Notes under the pieces: generated by a model
What the model was told of the DNA's origin: nothing
Database searches by the model: none
What the model saw: only the letters and a program-made list of their open reading frames with translations
Source: Diaporthe sp. PMI_573
Lineage: Eukaryota > Ascomycota > Sordariomycetes > Diaporthales > Diaporthaceae
Direction of reading: 5' to 3'
Length of the DNA: 64,000 nt
Assembly: GCA_021399435.1 (NCBI GenBank)
Contig: JAJTUP010000120.1
Coordinates: 62,001-126,000, forward strand
Translations under genes and position numbers: made by a program
Part shown: one piece after another, positions 32,697 through 43,941 of the stretch
Numbering within the stretch: position 1 is the first letter of the stretch
How the letters are laid out: each line of letters starts with the position of its first letter

Positions 32697-33673
32697 ATGG
32701 ATTTGCCAGACTTGCTCAGAATGTGAGTTACTGCATCCAGTGTTGCGCTTTACGCTATTTACTCCAGTTTCACGGTTCTAATTCGGCCATGCCCATATTC
32801 TAGTGTGCTCTTGGTGCTCAGCTTTGCATCATTCCTGCCCCAGCTCCAGCTTTTATGGTTGCGACGAGACAGTACGGGAATCAGCCTTTTCTACGTCCTC
32901 TTCAACCTCATAGTCATCACGGAGCAGTTTACCATCGACCTTGCCCTCATCACGAGCGTCGATGGCGGCGACATCGTCGTGCACACGCCAGCCACGACCG
33001 GCGACTGGTTGAATCTCGCTCAGTTTGGAACCGTCTGGGTTCTGTGGGTCCTATTGTACGTCAGTCCGTGGTCCGGGTGGAATGCAACAAGTAGTCTCTC
33101 GTGCTTAGATTGCTGACCACAACTTCTCCCCTCAGTTTTATCGCCTGCATGGTCCTTTCGCCTCGCGTCCGCCCTCGCACCGCGCTAGGGTGCGCCTGTG
33201 CTGTCTATATGTGTTATCTCGGCATCTCTCTGGTGCCTATTATCGTCGTTACAGCCAGCGGGGGTTCCGACAACGACCGCAAGTGGTTTGATGCTCTGTT
33301 TGTCGGCTTCCACATCATCTTCGTGAACCCATTCATCACCATCCTTAGGGTTATCTCGATATACCCACAAGCACGTGCGATCCTTGGGCGTCCGAGGGAA
33401 GAATGTGCATTGAGTCTCGTAGGTCTCGCAGCGCAGGCAGTCGTCTTCCTTCTTTTGGGCTTGACCTGGTCTGCTCGTTTCGAGGGGTGGCACTATCCGA
33501 TTTTCGGGCGGGGCTTCTACAGCTGGTTTCAGATGGTCGGTTACGTGCCATTTGACCATATCGTCTTTGCCGTGGTGCAGGCTATTTTGTTATACATTGC
33601 TTTACGGCACAATGGGTGGCCGGTAAGGGTTGATGAAGCACACCCTCCGAGTGAGACAGACCCTCTCCTCTAA
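32697..33673 (+). CDS. PQ-loop repeat family membrane protein
   Basis: Three exons, 32697-32722, 32804-33055 and 33136-33673, join in frame to give 271 residues (introns GTGAGT..TAG and GTACGT..CAG). The second exon begins with LLVLSFASFLPQLQLLWLRR followed by DSTGISLFYVLFNL, the PQ-loop signature (PQ, then STGIS). About six to seven hydrophobic helices follow. PQ-loop proteins include vacuolar/lysosomal basic amino-acid and cystine exporters (Ypq and cystinosin types) and related ER proteins. Which substrate applies here is unknown. The C-terminus is short and polar (SETDPLL), ending in an acidic dileucine-like motif that could direct it to the vacuole. Confidence 0.8.
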
Positions 33674-34287
33674 AGGGGTGTTTCTCTCTCCTTTAGTTCA
33701 ATTTGTCTTTGGCAATTCGATGGACAGTGAAGCCTGAGCCAATTTCCGCCTTCCGATTGTATATTGATTATTGTGACAAAAAACCAGCATATGCGTGCAG
33801 AGAGAGTTGTCTTCGAAGGTTTCTCCATACACCTCTCAATCTGCCAGCTGGCGCCAGCTGGTCCCAAAGCTGACCTCGGCCGTTTTATGTAGTGCCGATA
33901 GTGGGTCCTGTCGGAATCTGACTTCACCCAAATCCACTCAGCCATCAGATCTCACCGTCCGTTAAATGAGACTCTTGTAGAAAGACATGTGCGACTTGAA
34001 CTCAAAAGAGACTCTGCATTAGCGTGCATCATTTTTCCATTTTTGCGTGGGAACACATCGACGACGTCTCACAGAAACTGATGGACGCGTACAACACTCT
34101 GGAGAAGATGGTAGCACACACAGCATCATAATCAAGCGACGGGGAGAAGATAGGGTCTAGGTTTGCCTGGATATATTGGACGATAGAAGTGAGAGTACAT
34201 TACACGACGGGGAAATATCACTTTAGAAGCAATGCCAGCTCTTCTGAGGCGCGAAGTACATATTTACATGCAGTTGGCAATTCTTTT
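33674..34287. other. intergenic, nothing recognised
   Basis: 3' flank of the PQ-loop gene, then the insertion site of the Mutator-like element. No frame with family features. Confidence 0.4.
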
Positions 34288-37200
34288 GAAAACGGAGATT
34301 CGCACAACCATTAATGGAGGGCACACAACTTTTCATGACTAAGCAGGCTGTAGCCAATCAGAGCCTCCCATTTGACGTCGATTTACTAGCTATCGTGGTG
34401 CGTTTTGCAGCCTCTACCAGGCACCCTGCGGCATATCCTCTACCCACGAACTTTAAGACACCCACCCACCATCAACACAACGCGATATCGATTAATTAAC
34501 CATCAGAATCGATTAATTTAGTATTGAAAACATACTCTAGCTAGTCAAATACCAACTATACAGCGTTACAGCGATGTCTTTATTCCCTAACTACGCGACA
34601 CTTGAGCCGTAGTGGCGCGTCGACTGTGACAGCTAGAACGCCAGTATTACCGCCATAAACCACCGTCTTCCAGCACTTTCTAGTCCTCCTCTCTATCTGG
34701 AACTCTTTAATAATAGACACAATACCTTTAAGGACCTCAAGGCCGAGTTAGACGCGTTTACGAAGTCTACTGGGTAGCTAACGTAGGTCTAAAGCTCGAA
34801 GCCCAATTACGTTACGTTGATATATAGTCGCGGTACCCAGCGCCCATCGACTACCACGAAAAATAACGCCACGACGATCAAATCAGGCTATAGATGGCAA
34901 GTAATTACTTATGCGACTAAGCAGACGTTAGGCAAGTAGAAGCTTCTTATCCAGGAACATCGACATACTCTTTACGGTCCACAGGAGGTCCCCAAAGCCT
35001 AACATGGATGGCTAAGACTTACACCCGAATATTACGACTTTTTAGCACGGACTGCATGTAACCCAGCCCTCGCGAGGCCAAAAAGACTAGAGGCTACGTT
35101 TTAACAAGAATACCCAACTATAGGGCTGGGGCCAAATACTATAAAGGACTGGCTGGCAGGCTGGCGGAAGGAAAAGCAGGGCATCTATATACCTACTTAA
35201 GCAGCGTTGGCCTAGCTTGAGAAGGAAGAGTGCTAGTATCGCTATACACAAGACAAGGAGGGCAACATTACGGGCATCTTCTAGTACGAGAAGTAGCAGA
35301 TCACGTAGCTCCGCGAGCAGCAATTCTTACAATACCTCTCACTCGATTATATGTACTCGACTAATAACAAGAAGATGCCGTACTTCTAAGGCACGGCGCT
35401 AAGCCACACGAAGAAGATCCTCCCGCTATTCTAAGCCGTTATCGACAACGAGAGGGAAAGCAGCTTCCAGTGGCTTTTCGAGTAACTCTACCAGCTACTA
35501 CGCCAGTGTAAAGCCGACGATCTAACCTTCTTTATCACAGACTACAACAACGCCCTAATTAACACCCTTAAGTCTGAATTCCCTCATGCACACCACCAGC
35601 TATGTGTATTCTACATGAATATAAATGTTGTACTATACATTAAGAAGAAGTGGCGGAAGCCGGTGGGATTGATGGCGGTAGAAGTAGAGGAGGAAGCCGA
35701 CGAAGCCGACGATGCCACGGGGGAGGACCTTGACGAAGCAAGGCTGAATGCGCCGGCGAGAAACAAGGCAACGATACCTACAAGGGTCCCCGACGACGTT
35801 CCCTATACCTGGCAGGCCCTATTTAACCTCCTTAAGTTTATAGAGTACTCTATAGACTATAAGGTCTATGAGACGGCCTAGCAGCACCTCTAAGAGACCT
35901 TCTCAGACTAGACGGCAATCCTTAACTACCTTAAGACCTACTATATTGACGACAACGAGAAGATTGTCGCCAAATGGGCTACCTACCAGATCTACAAAAC
36001 CCTCAACTTTGGCTTACGTACGACCTCTTCCACCGAGCGGATGTACCGGAAGCTGAAGACCTATTTGGGCCACGGGATGGGGAATCTTCTCTACTTAGTC
36101 GAGGCTATTTACAAGGCCCTTACAGATACGGCTCGTGACTTCCGCTTAGAAGAAGCCCGCCAAAAGACATTGTTACTTTAGAAGTTCAATGGGCAGAAGT
36201 AGCTTGGGAGGCTTCCTCTCTAGGTCTCGTAAGCTACATTTAACCTTCTCGCAAAGATTAGGCAGTAGGTACTCACAATACTTCAAAAGAAGGTCCCACG
36301 ACGTTATAAGGCTTCTAGCTATGCCTGCCCTATCTATACTTAGTACGGCTTGATTTATGCTAGCCGAATGGCCAATAGAGAAGAGGCAGACCTTCCTCTC
36401 GAGAAGGCAGATGTATATAAAGTGTACTGGCTAGATTACGACCTCTTAGCCGAAGACCCGCTCCTTCTAATCCTCTCACCAAAGAAGGTTACAGCAACAA
36501 AGGGACGGCCTCGTGAGATGGCTACATTTGCTATAAACGAGGAAGGCATCTTTGAAAGCCGTGCAAGGGCCGTACTAAGCAAAAAGACTACATTAACAAT
36601 AACCAGTCTAGGCAGTAGGGCTGGTGATAAAACGAGGGCAACGACGGCTTTAGTATAGAGGATAAACTCGGCCTTTGAGCATAATGACTCAACCCTCCAG
36701 TCCCTGGATAAAGAGGACACCTGTAGCAGTAGTATCCTGCGAGAAGCCGTCCGGCAAGACCAGCAGCTAGTGGTCGGGCTTACGAAGCAAGGCAACTGCC
36801 AGCCTTAGAAGCAACGAGCCGAAGGCATGGTGTCGCCGGCAGCTATACCCTCAAGTTTAAGACTAACGGCTAAAAAGCAGCGGACGGGGGCATGGAGGAC
36901 CGTCAACTAGCTGCCAGCCGTAGACCTTACGGCTGACGATGTTGACGGCGACGGTGAGGGTAGCGATGGCGCCAAGGAAACGCAGGACGAGATCGTTGCC
37001 GTGGCGCCCGGCTTTATTGACCTATTAGTCGATTAGCTGGGTCATGTGAGCGACGACGAGGGCGACGAGGGCGACGAGGGCTTTATTTGTACTATCTGGC
37101 CAAACGTTGGCTGTTATTTGCCCTATTGCTTGGCCAAATAGTGCTTAAATGGGTCTAATAGTGCTTAATTTGCTTGATTTGGGCAACGTTTGCCAATACT

Positions 37201-37396
37201 TGGGTCTAATAGTGCTTATTTGGTGCCCTTGAGTGTGTGGGAATAGTGGCATGTAGCGGTATGTTAGTCGGTGTAATTACGTTAATTATTTGTATGGCGA
37301 ACCTATAGTGTTTTTTAATTCAGGCACAGGGGCCAGCATGATTAGTCATGAAAAGTTGTGTGCCCTCCATTAATGGTTGTGCGAATCTCCGTTTTC
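34288..37396 (+). mobile_element. Mutator-like (MULE) DNA transposon with perfect ends
   Basis: Terminal inverted repeats of 55 bp, identical in both ends (34288-34342 and 37342-37396), starting GAAAACGGAGATTCGCACAA. Flanking target duplication: ATTCTTTT at 34280-34287 and 37397-37404 (ATTCTTTTG, 9 bp, if the first G is counted as host on the left). An 8-9-bp duplication and long ends suit the MULE class, and the internal protein confirms it. Length 3.1 kb, similar to fungal Hop-type elements. The interior carries about 30 in-frame stops, so it could only have moved with a transposase supplied in trans. Confidence 0.85.
34573..37090 (+). pseudogene. MULE/FAR1-type transposase, RIP-inactivated
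   Basis: One continuous frame from ATG 34573 to about 37090 with some 30 stops, nearly all TAG where Trp or Gln fits. Recognisable: ESSFQWLFE, LTFFITDYNNALINTLK then SEFPHAHHQLCVFYMNIN (MULE core: an Asp in the TD-x-x-x-AL box and the following H..C..H), FGLRTTSSTERMYRKLKTYL and GHGMGNLLYLVEAI (the conserved T.S..ER....LK..L). The C-terminal third is charged and ends in acidic DDEGDEGDEG. The frame being kept despite so many stops shows that substitution mutagenesis, not indels, killed it. Confidence 0.8.
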
Positions 37397-37404
37397 ATTC
37401 TTTT

Positions 37405-38841
37405 GGTTTTTGCGTAACCCAGCTGCACACCTTGATGGGGCTCAGAATGCATATCGCAGACCTTTCTATGGTAAAGTGTCACGCCCGGTACGTTCCTGGC
37501 CTGAGATCCTGATACTTGATGCCAGCCTGCTCCAGGAAGTGACCAACGTGAGCCTTTGTCTCCCAAGGCGGCAGGAGCCAGGGAGTCGTGAGGCGAGAGA
37601 CACGACGGATTATGCTATATTTCATTCAAGATTGTTTCCCGACCTCTCATAGTGGCCTGCATACGCCTCCAGGAGGATACTACATCGGTCAAGAGATTTC
37701 ACAACTCGTTCAAACTTTCATGCGCATGGAGGACTGAGTGAACGGCGAGCGCAAGAGCTTGTGGTTCGCTGGAACTCGCAATGACAGCGGGCAAGCCGAA
37801 ATTGAGGATGCGGCAGGAGCAACGGAGACGATCCGATTGCTACGAGGGCGGTGCATGTAAATCCCGCTGCTCCACTACGTCAAATTAAAGTCTAGCCTTC
37901 AGCGACACCATCCGCACGAGCTCCTGAGATCTTGAAGTGGAGGGCTTGGCTCAGTTCAGGTGGGTGGTTGCATTTCTGGGTTATTCGACAGCTGGAGGCA
38001 AGGATCGTGCAGAAAAGCCGACTTTTAGCGTGTACATAAGGCAGGGCAGAAATATGGGGGTGTTGAAAACCTCAGAATCGGATCTCGCATTAGTGCAGAT
38101 ATTTTACGAGAGCTGCATCCAAGAATACTTACCAGGGTTCTTGTTGATTTCCTCGGTGGGGGCTGATCCATGCATTAAGCAAGGCAGGGCTACGAAATGT
38201 GATTGTCAAAAACCCCAGAATTGAACCTCGCATTAGTGCAAATATCCTACAAGAGTCACATCCAAGAATATAGACCAGGGTCCTTGCTGACACTCCTACC
38301 AACGGGATAGCTACCCACAAGGGCCCTATTGGTGGTTGTTGCTCACTGTGTGGAAAGATATGCCGCCTCGCTTACCTAGTAGGTAAGTTACACCACATGT
38401 GCAATTTGTTTCACCCGAGTCCTTACCTTTATCTCGATCCTTATGTACACGCTAAAAGTCGGCTTTTCTGCACGATCCTTGCCTCCAGCTGTCAAATACG
38501 AGCTACTGGCAACAACTAGGCCTTGTTGCAGACAAGGGCGGCAATTCAGGACAGCCAAGGTCAACATCAGCAAAAGTCACTGCGACATCCACCACTGTTC
38601 AACCTTGCAGTAGCCAGCATTCGAATTTTAACTTATCACCTCTCGGATTACATGCATGAGAACGTGTGAATAGTAACTGCTAGAATAGACAGCTGGATTC
38701 TTAAAAGCTCGCCCCCTTCCACAATATGCAGAAGATATCCACGTGAAGCTCTGCAATATTAATCCTCCATAATCCATCACTCCAACTATCTGCTCTTTTC
38801 TGGACGACCAGTACCACTTGCCGTTTCACCCGTGGTTCCTC
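37405..38841. other. non-coding interval containing a foldback element
   Basis: No supported gene. Holds the 507-bp inverted-repeat element (37987-38493) and, inside it, a ~100-bp direct duplication. The 37405-37986 stretch shows only short frames. Confidence 0.45.
37987..38493. repeat. 507-bp foldback/MITE-like element
   Basis: 55-bp arms, identical and inverted (37987-38041 and 38439-38493), starting GACAGCTGGAGGCAAGGATC. Within it, two direct ~95-bp copies (about 38062-38160 and 38205-38300) share CTCGCATTAGTGCA.ATAT and CATCCAAGAATA, with AT-type differences. No coding capacity and no clear target duplication next to the matched arms. Probably a non-autonomous DNA element. Confidence 0.7.
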
Positions 38842-40017
38842 ATGGCTCAAATACATCGAGCCCACCTCCAGACTACAGAAAGAGGGCAGCAGGAACTTCT
38901 GGAAGTTGGCAATGACGGGGCCGGCAATGCTACACCCGCTTTCACACAGACTGGCACAAACCATGCATGTGGTCAACTTGCCACTGAGCCCCAGCAACGC
39001 GTCGAGCCAGCCCTCCACGATCACAAGCTAAATACTGGTGACCATGGGCAGGGTACAAGTGCGAAGGAACTCCATGCTCACTTACCTCGCGTGGTCCATC
39101 TCCCGTGGAAGCACACTAGGGACAGCAAGCTTGAAGATGAGAAGACCATCCAAAGCCTTGAGAGAGATGTGACTCGCAAAGACTTGCCTGGCGGAAGTCG
39201 CTCGCAGAGGCTATATACTCCCTCGCCTGGCGCGGAAGTTGTATCCGGACCGTTTACAGCCCCCATCTGCCAACTGATTCCTGTCACTCATTTGTGCATT
39301 ACTGAGAGCAAGGGATCAATGGGTGCAACGCATCCACGGCCGTCAGCATTGCCATCGAGTATAATGCGACAAATTCGATTGCATGAAACCCACGGAATGA
39401 TCCACCGCTTCATGCCACCCGGCCGCATCATCTACTTCGGCATTGATGCAGACAGCTTCAGGCGGGAAGGTGTCGCTCGTCGCATTACAGATCACATTGA
39501 GAACGCCGCTCTAAATCTTGTCAAAGTACTCAGAGGCAAAGACTTGGGTATCGCTTTCGCCTACACGGACGGGTCGGGCCTCAGAGCCTTCAACATTTGT
39601 TATGACGTTACCCTCCCCGCCAACACTGTAGCCCAGTCTTTCTTTCCCAGTGACCCGCGGGAAATGTGGCATCTGGGCATCTCCCGGGATGCGGTCCACT
39701 CCGAAGGCTTTCAGGATTGCATCTTCAATGCCCTCGCCCACGAGTTCGCGCATATCCTGGGCTTGCGCCACTGGAACGCCGGAACAGACGCTCGAGAGCG
39801 GCACGAGTCGTCCATGCTCTGGCCGGGCACGCACGACGGTGATAGGGTCTCTATCATGAACACTGTGGTTGACCTGCAGCATCTGAAGCATCTGAAATTC
39901 TCCGAGGAAGACTTCCGTGTCATTCGGGAAGTATACTCGGCGGTCAACGGGGATGTGCTGCTTGATGGCCGGACAATCGTTGACATTGACCCGCATAGCG
40001 AATACCATGTCGCTTGA
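38842..40017 (+). CDS. metzincin-type zinc metalloprotease
   Basis: 391 residues from ATG 38842 (the frame is open a little further upstream without an ATG). The zinc site HEFAHILGLRH is at residues 300-310 (HExxHxxGxxH) and SIMN with Met339 fits a metzincin Met-turn about 30 residues later. Conserved-looking text before it: LFMPPGR-like RFMPPGRIIYFGID, LGIAFAYTDGSGLRAFNICY and MWHLGISRDAV. No signal peptide or membrane segment is visible at the predicted start, so either the protein is cytosolic or the first exon is mis-set; residues 1-90 look poorly conserved. Predicted role: zinc-dependent endopeptidase; substrate unknown. The nearest family by motif would be matrixin-like fungal peptidases. 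Confidence 0.7.
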   Translation: MAQIHRAHLQTTERGQQELLEVGNDGAGNATPAFTQTGTNHACGQLATEPQQRVEPALHDHKLNTGDHGQGTSAKELHAHLPRVVHLPWKHTRDSKLEDEKTIQSLERDVTRKDLPGGSRSQRLYTPSPGAEVVSGPFTAPICQLIPVTHLCITESKGSMGATHPRPSALPSSIMRQIRLHETHGMIHRFMPPGRIIYFGIDADSFRREGVARRITDHIENAALNLVKVLRGKDLGIAFAYTDGSGLRAFNICYDVTLPANTVAQSFFPSDPREMWHLGISRDAVHSEGFQDCIFNALAHEFAHILGLRHWNAGTDARERHESSMLWPGTHDGDRVSIMNTVVDLQHLKHLKFSEEDFRVIREVYSAVNGDVLLDGRTIVDIDPHSEYHVA

Positions 40018-40599
40018 TATAGCGTGGATGTATCATGGCTTGGCCTTCTTATTAGTCTAGCGTGTTATTGGTAGAGAAAATATAACACGAATTCTTTCGC
40101 GTAATGGTTTTTAATCACGTAGATATGAACAGATAGAGTCTATTATCTTTTTCAACAGCATAACCAGGTATTTATTTCGCCATAACAATGAGGAAACTTA
40201 TCTCCACTTCCACAAGCAACGATACTGATTGACAAACCATTGGAGCCGCATTTTCATGGCTACCCAGCACCCCGTCTCTATATCTCAAAACCGTTGTTCC
40301 GCCAGGTGAGCTGTCGTGAGGCATGTCTCCAGGGCTCTGCAGGCCACCTACAGTTCCCAAAAACTCCTCCAAAAGTGGATGAAAACGATTTCTAATCTCG
40401 ACCTTCGCTTACAGGAGACTGGTTAGAAATATTGGCTGACCGCAAGATGAATCCACTGATAGCTCCGATACACATTTTCTAACCTTTCGACTCATGAACA
40501 CCGGCCTCCGGAACCCCAGCCCCGAAAGGAAGTCATAGTTGGCCTGGGGAGCCGGGATCTCTACTCATCACCATCCACCAATCGTGTAAAGATATCTAG
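40018..40599. other. intergenic, nothing recognised
   Basis: 3' flank of the metalloprotease gene. No frame or repeat of note. Confidence 0.4.
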
Positions 40600-40818
40600 T
40601 CAAATTATCCATTCTGCTGAAGAACTGGTCGCTTTGACGCAGTTCGGATATGCACATGGGATGTGGTCAACCGTGAGACCCGGTCTCAAGCGCATGTATT
40701 TTTGGCGGACCTTGTTGTGTCTGATGAGGTCCCTTTTCCAGGCAAAGCCATCACGGCACTTGATGCATATTTCTGACTTCTTGGCTTTCCTCATCTCTCT
40801 GCTGTAGTGCTTGGTCAA
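40600..40818 (-). pseudogene. C2H2 zinc-finger fragment
   Basis: A 72-codon frame with EICIKCRDGFAWKRDLIRHN, matching a C-x2-C-x12-H finger of the kind found in fungal C2H2 regulators, followed by VDHIPCAYPNCVKATSSSAE resembling the start of a second finger (C-x4-C). The second His of the first finger and the remainder of the protein are absent. Probably the remnant of a larger gene. Confidence 0.4.
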
Positions 40819-40959
40819 GAGAGTCCTGAACTCAGATGTGAAAAAGACCTACCTTAGATGACGTGGGCTCATACTGCCCGGGCCGGCATCTGAGGCTCTG
40901 GATGCTCAGCGCTGGCAGCTGCACCAGTGACATCGATCGTTGATGCCTGGATAGCTTAG

Positions 40960-41650
40960 GCTATCCTGCTGTCCATGTACCCCATCTTGCCCAGTGAGTT
41001 GAAGCTCAATTATTCGAAGCCCTTCATCCAAATAGACACCTTCTGCGATGCCAGGACAACGCCAAGCGGCGCTCCGAGCTGCAGCATCAGCGTGAACATT
41101 GCCCTCGACGCCTGAGTGACCGGGGACCCAGCGTATCTCAACTTCAACCCCGACGCCACAGAAATACTGTGATCTGGCTACGAGCTTGCGCAAAATAGGA
41201 TCGCCGCGCAGCCATTGATCGGTCGGGCTGATGTGGCGCAGCCCGTCTACCCGACTCATGGCTTCCTGACAGTCCGTGAATATGATCACCTGAGACACGC
41301 CTTGGCGATGGTCGTTGCTGAACATGGTATTTGAGACAAGGCGACTGCTAAACCCTCCGCTATAGCAGCCATCACCGCGCTCTTGGCGCTGTGCCTCTTC
41401 GCTAAGCAGAAGGTCCGTTCTTCCCACACGTGGCCATCTGTCTGGTAGACAACAGCAGCTCCGGCGGCTCTCCCCGACTCAGGAGCCTTTCTTTTTCGCT
41501 GGTCGCTAATTTTGGTAGACCTGGAGCCGTCTACAAAGAACACCAGTTGCCGCGTTTCATCTGGAGCTTGAGAATTCCAGGTGGCGGTAGCCGTGAGAGC
41601 GGCAGCCTCTCTGGACTCAATGATGACCTTCCCGTGGAATTTGAGCTCTT
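40960..41650 (-). pseudogene. RNase H domain fragment, retroelement-derived
   Basis: Minus-strand reading gives VFFVDGSRSTKIS (first catalytic Asp), GRAAGAAVVYQTDGHVWEER, AVMAAIAEGLAVALSQ, then in a shifted frame VIIFTDCQEAMSRV (third catalytic Asp), ILRKLVARSQYF and VEIRWVPGHSGVEGNVHADA, AARSAA (His and last Asp). This is the RNase H fold found at the end of fungal non-LTR retrotransposons and in domesticated copies. A frame change near 41310 separates the halves. No RT is present upstream, so the piece is isolated. Confidence 0.65.
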
Positions 41651-42525
41651 TCTGTACGACTGATTCTCATTTTGTGACGATGGACCTTTTTTTTGTTGAT
41701 TGGGTGAGAGTTCTGGCCTGGGTCTCGTTGGCGTGTCCGGGATTTGTACTCGTGATGGTTGTGTTGCTCCAAGGATGTAGAAAAAAAATGTTTGTGGTTA
41801 GGCTTTCTCAGATTCAAGGTCACATATTTCCGCCTTGAGTCCAAATCAACGAAAACATGAAAAACTCAACTTTTTTTCCTGGTAAACCTTGAGTGGCCTT
41901 AGCTGCATAGCCTAGGGCAGCCAGACTACGTAGGTGTCCAACAAGGTTCTTCGCCAGTGTCTTAGATGTCCGCCTGCAAGGGCTAACTTATCGAAACCAG
42001 TGCGGTACATATATGTTTATCTGCTACTGCCCCCAAGATACATTTGAAAAAGTCAGCCGAGCCAACCATGGCTTTCTTTCTGTCGATATGGACACACCCA
42101 GCTCGGGTTCGGTGCCCATGAACTTTGGCAACGATTGCAGCTTCGTCTGGAAGCCGGGATTGCCTCGATAATTTCGGCGACGCTCCAATTCGAGCTCGAC
42201 ACCGGCCTAGCTCGCAAGCTCTTCGTCGGCACTGGCCTCCCCAATCGAAGTCCAAGACTCCCCAGCTGTTCCATTCGCTCCTCGAGCTTCTCGAGTCTAG
42301 CTCTGAGTCGGGCAGCACGCCTGGAACGGCCGACCACCAAAGCTCTTGGGACCCGCAGCGATGGTCCAGAGTCTGGGGCAAAAGTTATAGCCTCGTTCCC
42401 ATGCTGGTGAGGCTTGCAATAGAGCAAGTTATCTGCGACAATGTGCGAGCCCTTCTGGCCAGCGGATGACGGTGATGACCATGAATCGTAGGTATATTAC
42501 ACGCCATCCATGGAGGTTCTCGCGA
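41651..42525. other. interval with uncertain minus-strand frames
   Basis: The minus-strand frame 42427-42053 has a coiled-coil-like stretch (SRRAARLRARLEKLEERMEQ) and scattered Cys (CNRC; CPYR), which hints at a broken zinc-cluster regulator. The expected six-Cys spacing is not met and plus-strand frames overlap it. I do not call a gene. Confidence 0.3.
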
Positions 42526-43941
42526 CTAGAAAAGCGGTATACATACGCCCAGATCCTTGCTTACATCATCAATACAGAGATGACGATTATGACCCGGTGC
42601 CGTAGAAGGCAGTGGTTGATGTTCATATCTCCGCCATAGCTCTTGCAGAATTTGAGAGACGTGGCTCAAGTGCTGGATCTGGAATCTTGTTTGAATGACC
42701 GAAATGAAGTGGTCCACCTCGCCTTGCGTGCGACAGTCGCCACCGCATTCGTTGCCAATTACAGCGAGCGGCCAGGTCATGACATTCATGATCGTGATAC
42801 AATCAGTTTCCAGGCATGCAACCAGTGCTCGAAAGCCGAACAACATCTCATGTACGAACCTTGGCACAAGGGCAGCCCTCTGAGCGGGTAAGGGGTCGAA
42901 AATATTCGCCGTGAATCCCCCGCGCCAAAGGTAGAGGAGCGCGGCTTTTCGCATGATTTCCCACGCACCAACCAGAGCAACCGATATCGATGCCGACAAC
43001 CTTGATGGTATCGTCGGAGGACTCCATCGAGTTAAAACAGTGTCTAAATTGCTTAGGACATTAGAAGGCAGATTGTCATCTGCCCCTGTCAGGGCAGTAG
43101 TCCAAGGCGAAGCTGCGTCGCCGCCAATGCTATGCGAATGCAACCTTTCGACCAACTCGGATAATGTAGGGAGTAGATCCTGATCAGGTCCGTCGAAAAT
43201 GGCAGATATCGTCGCGATGATAGTTAGAAGGGATTTAGGGTAGCCGACAACCACCTCCAAAGAGCTGAAATCGTCGGTTGGTGGCGTTTCTGGAGGATGT
43301 ACGTCCCACCTCAGCCAGGCGTTCCGGGCTTTGAGCGGCCGACCAAGGGAGAAAGCTGCAATGTCCAGATACGCGACACTTTCCCTGGCATATTCCCCGA
43401 GCACGGTGGCGCCGATGACATCGGGGCTGAGTGACTCAATCAGGGTGACTAGGCCCACGATGTGGTGCGACCAGGCAGTGCTATGCTGGTCGGACCGTGG
43501 GAATCCGGCGAGGGTCAGGAGGAGGGCCGCGCCCAGGACCTCGAGCACGTCAGAGTCCGAGGCTTTGGACACATCAATCGTCGCAATTTTTTCCCGGAGA
43601 GTTGTCAGGGCGACTTGATAGCTCTCGAGCGCTGAAGCCGCCGAGGACGGCTCGGCACAGCGCGGACTGGGAGTGTGCAGCACCCTTGCTAAAGCGAGCA
43701 ACGCTTTCTTTACTGTGCCAAAGCGAGTCGCCAGCGGGAGTAGTTCGGCCAAGAAAGGTATTCCGGAGTCATTTATTGCCGTGAATCTCATCTGGGAGAC
43801 TCGAATTACTGCCCGGGGCGATGAGTACACCATTCCCACGTAGCTGTGTGTAGTATTGAAATACTTACGACGGCGGACGGCCTGATTCTCTTCACCAGGA
43901 AGGGTAATGTCTAGCTTGTGGATACCCGCTATGGTGTTCAT
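42526..43941 (-). CDS. Fungal_trans_2-type transcription regulator, zinc cluster not found
   Basis: 471 residues from ATG 43941 (alternatively 43791, MRFTAIND). The body matches the Fungal_trans_2 layout: a start resembling N-PFL..ILPLA (IPFLAELLPLATRFGTVKKA), a helical middle (SDVLEVLGAALLLTLAGFPR; HHIVGLVTLIESL) and a long helical C-terminus. Proteins of this family normally have an N-terminal Zn2Cys6 cluster. Upstream on this strand (about 44060-44100) a CRSCALRCC stretch is suggestive but the six-Cys pattern is incomplete and not in frame, so the DNA-binding domain is missing or on an unrecognised exon. Its position next to the cluster suggests but does not show a link. The cluster's own regulator candidate is at 60107. 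Confidence 0.55.
   Translation of the reverse strand: MNTIAGIHKLDITLPGEENQAVRRRKYFNTTHSYVGMVYSSPRAVIRVSQMRFTAINDSGIPFLAELLPLATRFGTVKKALLALARVLHTPSPRCAEPSSAASALESYQVALTTLREKIATIDVSKASDSDVLEVLGAALLLTLAGFPRSDQHSTAWSHHIVGLVTLIESLSPDVIGATVLGEYARESVAYLDIAAFSLGRPLKARNAWLRWDVHPPETPPTDDFSSLEVVVGYPKSLLTIIATISAIFDGPDQDLLPTLSELVERLHSHSIGGDAASPWTTALTGADDNLPSNVLSNLDTVLTRWSPPTIPSRLSASISVALVGAWEIMRKAALLYLWRGGFTANIFDPLPAQRAALVPRFVHEMLFGFRALVACLETDCITIMNVMTWPLAVIGNECGGDCRTQGEVDHFISVIQTRFQIQHLSHVSQILQELWRRYEHQPLPSTAPGHNRHLCIDDVSKDLGVCIPLF

Noticed and set aside
39511..40008. 165-codon minus-strand frame
   Set aside because: Lies wholly opposite the metalloprotease zinc-site region; an antisense shadow of a real gene.
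42125..42469. 114-codon plus-strand frame
   Set aside because: Overlaps minus-strand frames of equal weakness; no family features on either strand, so neither is called.
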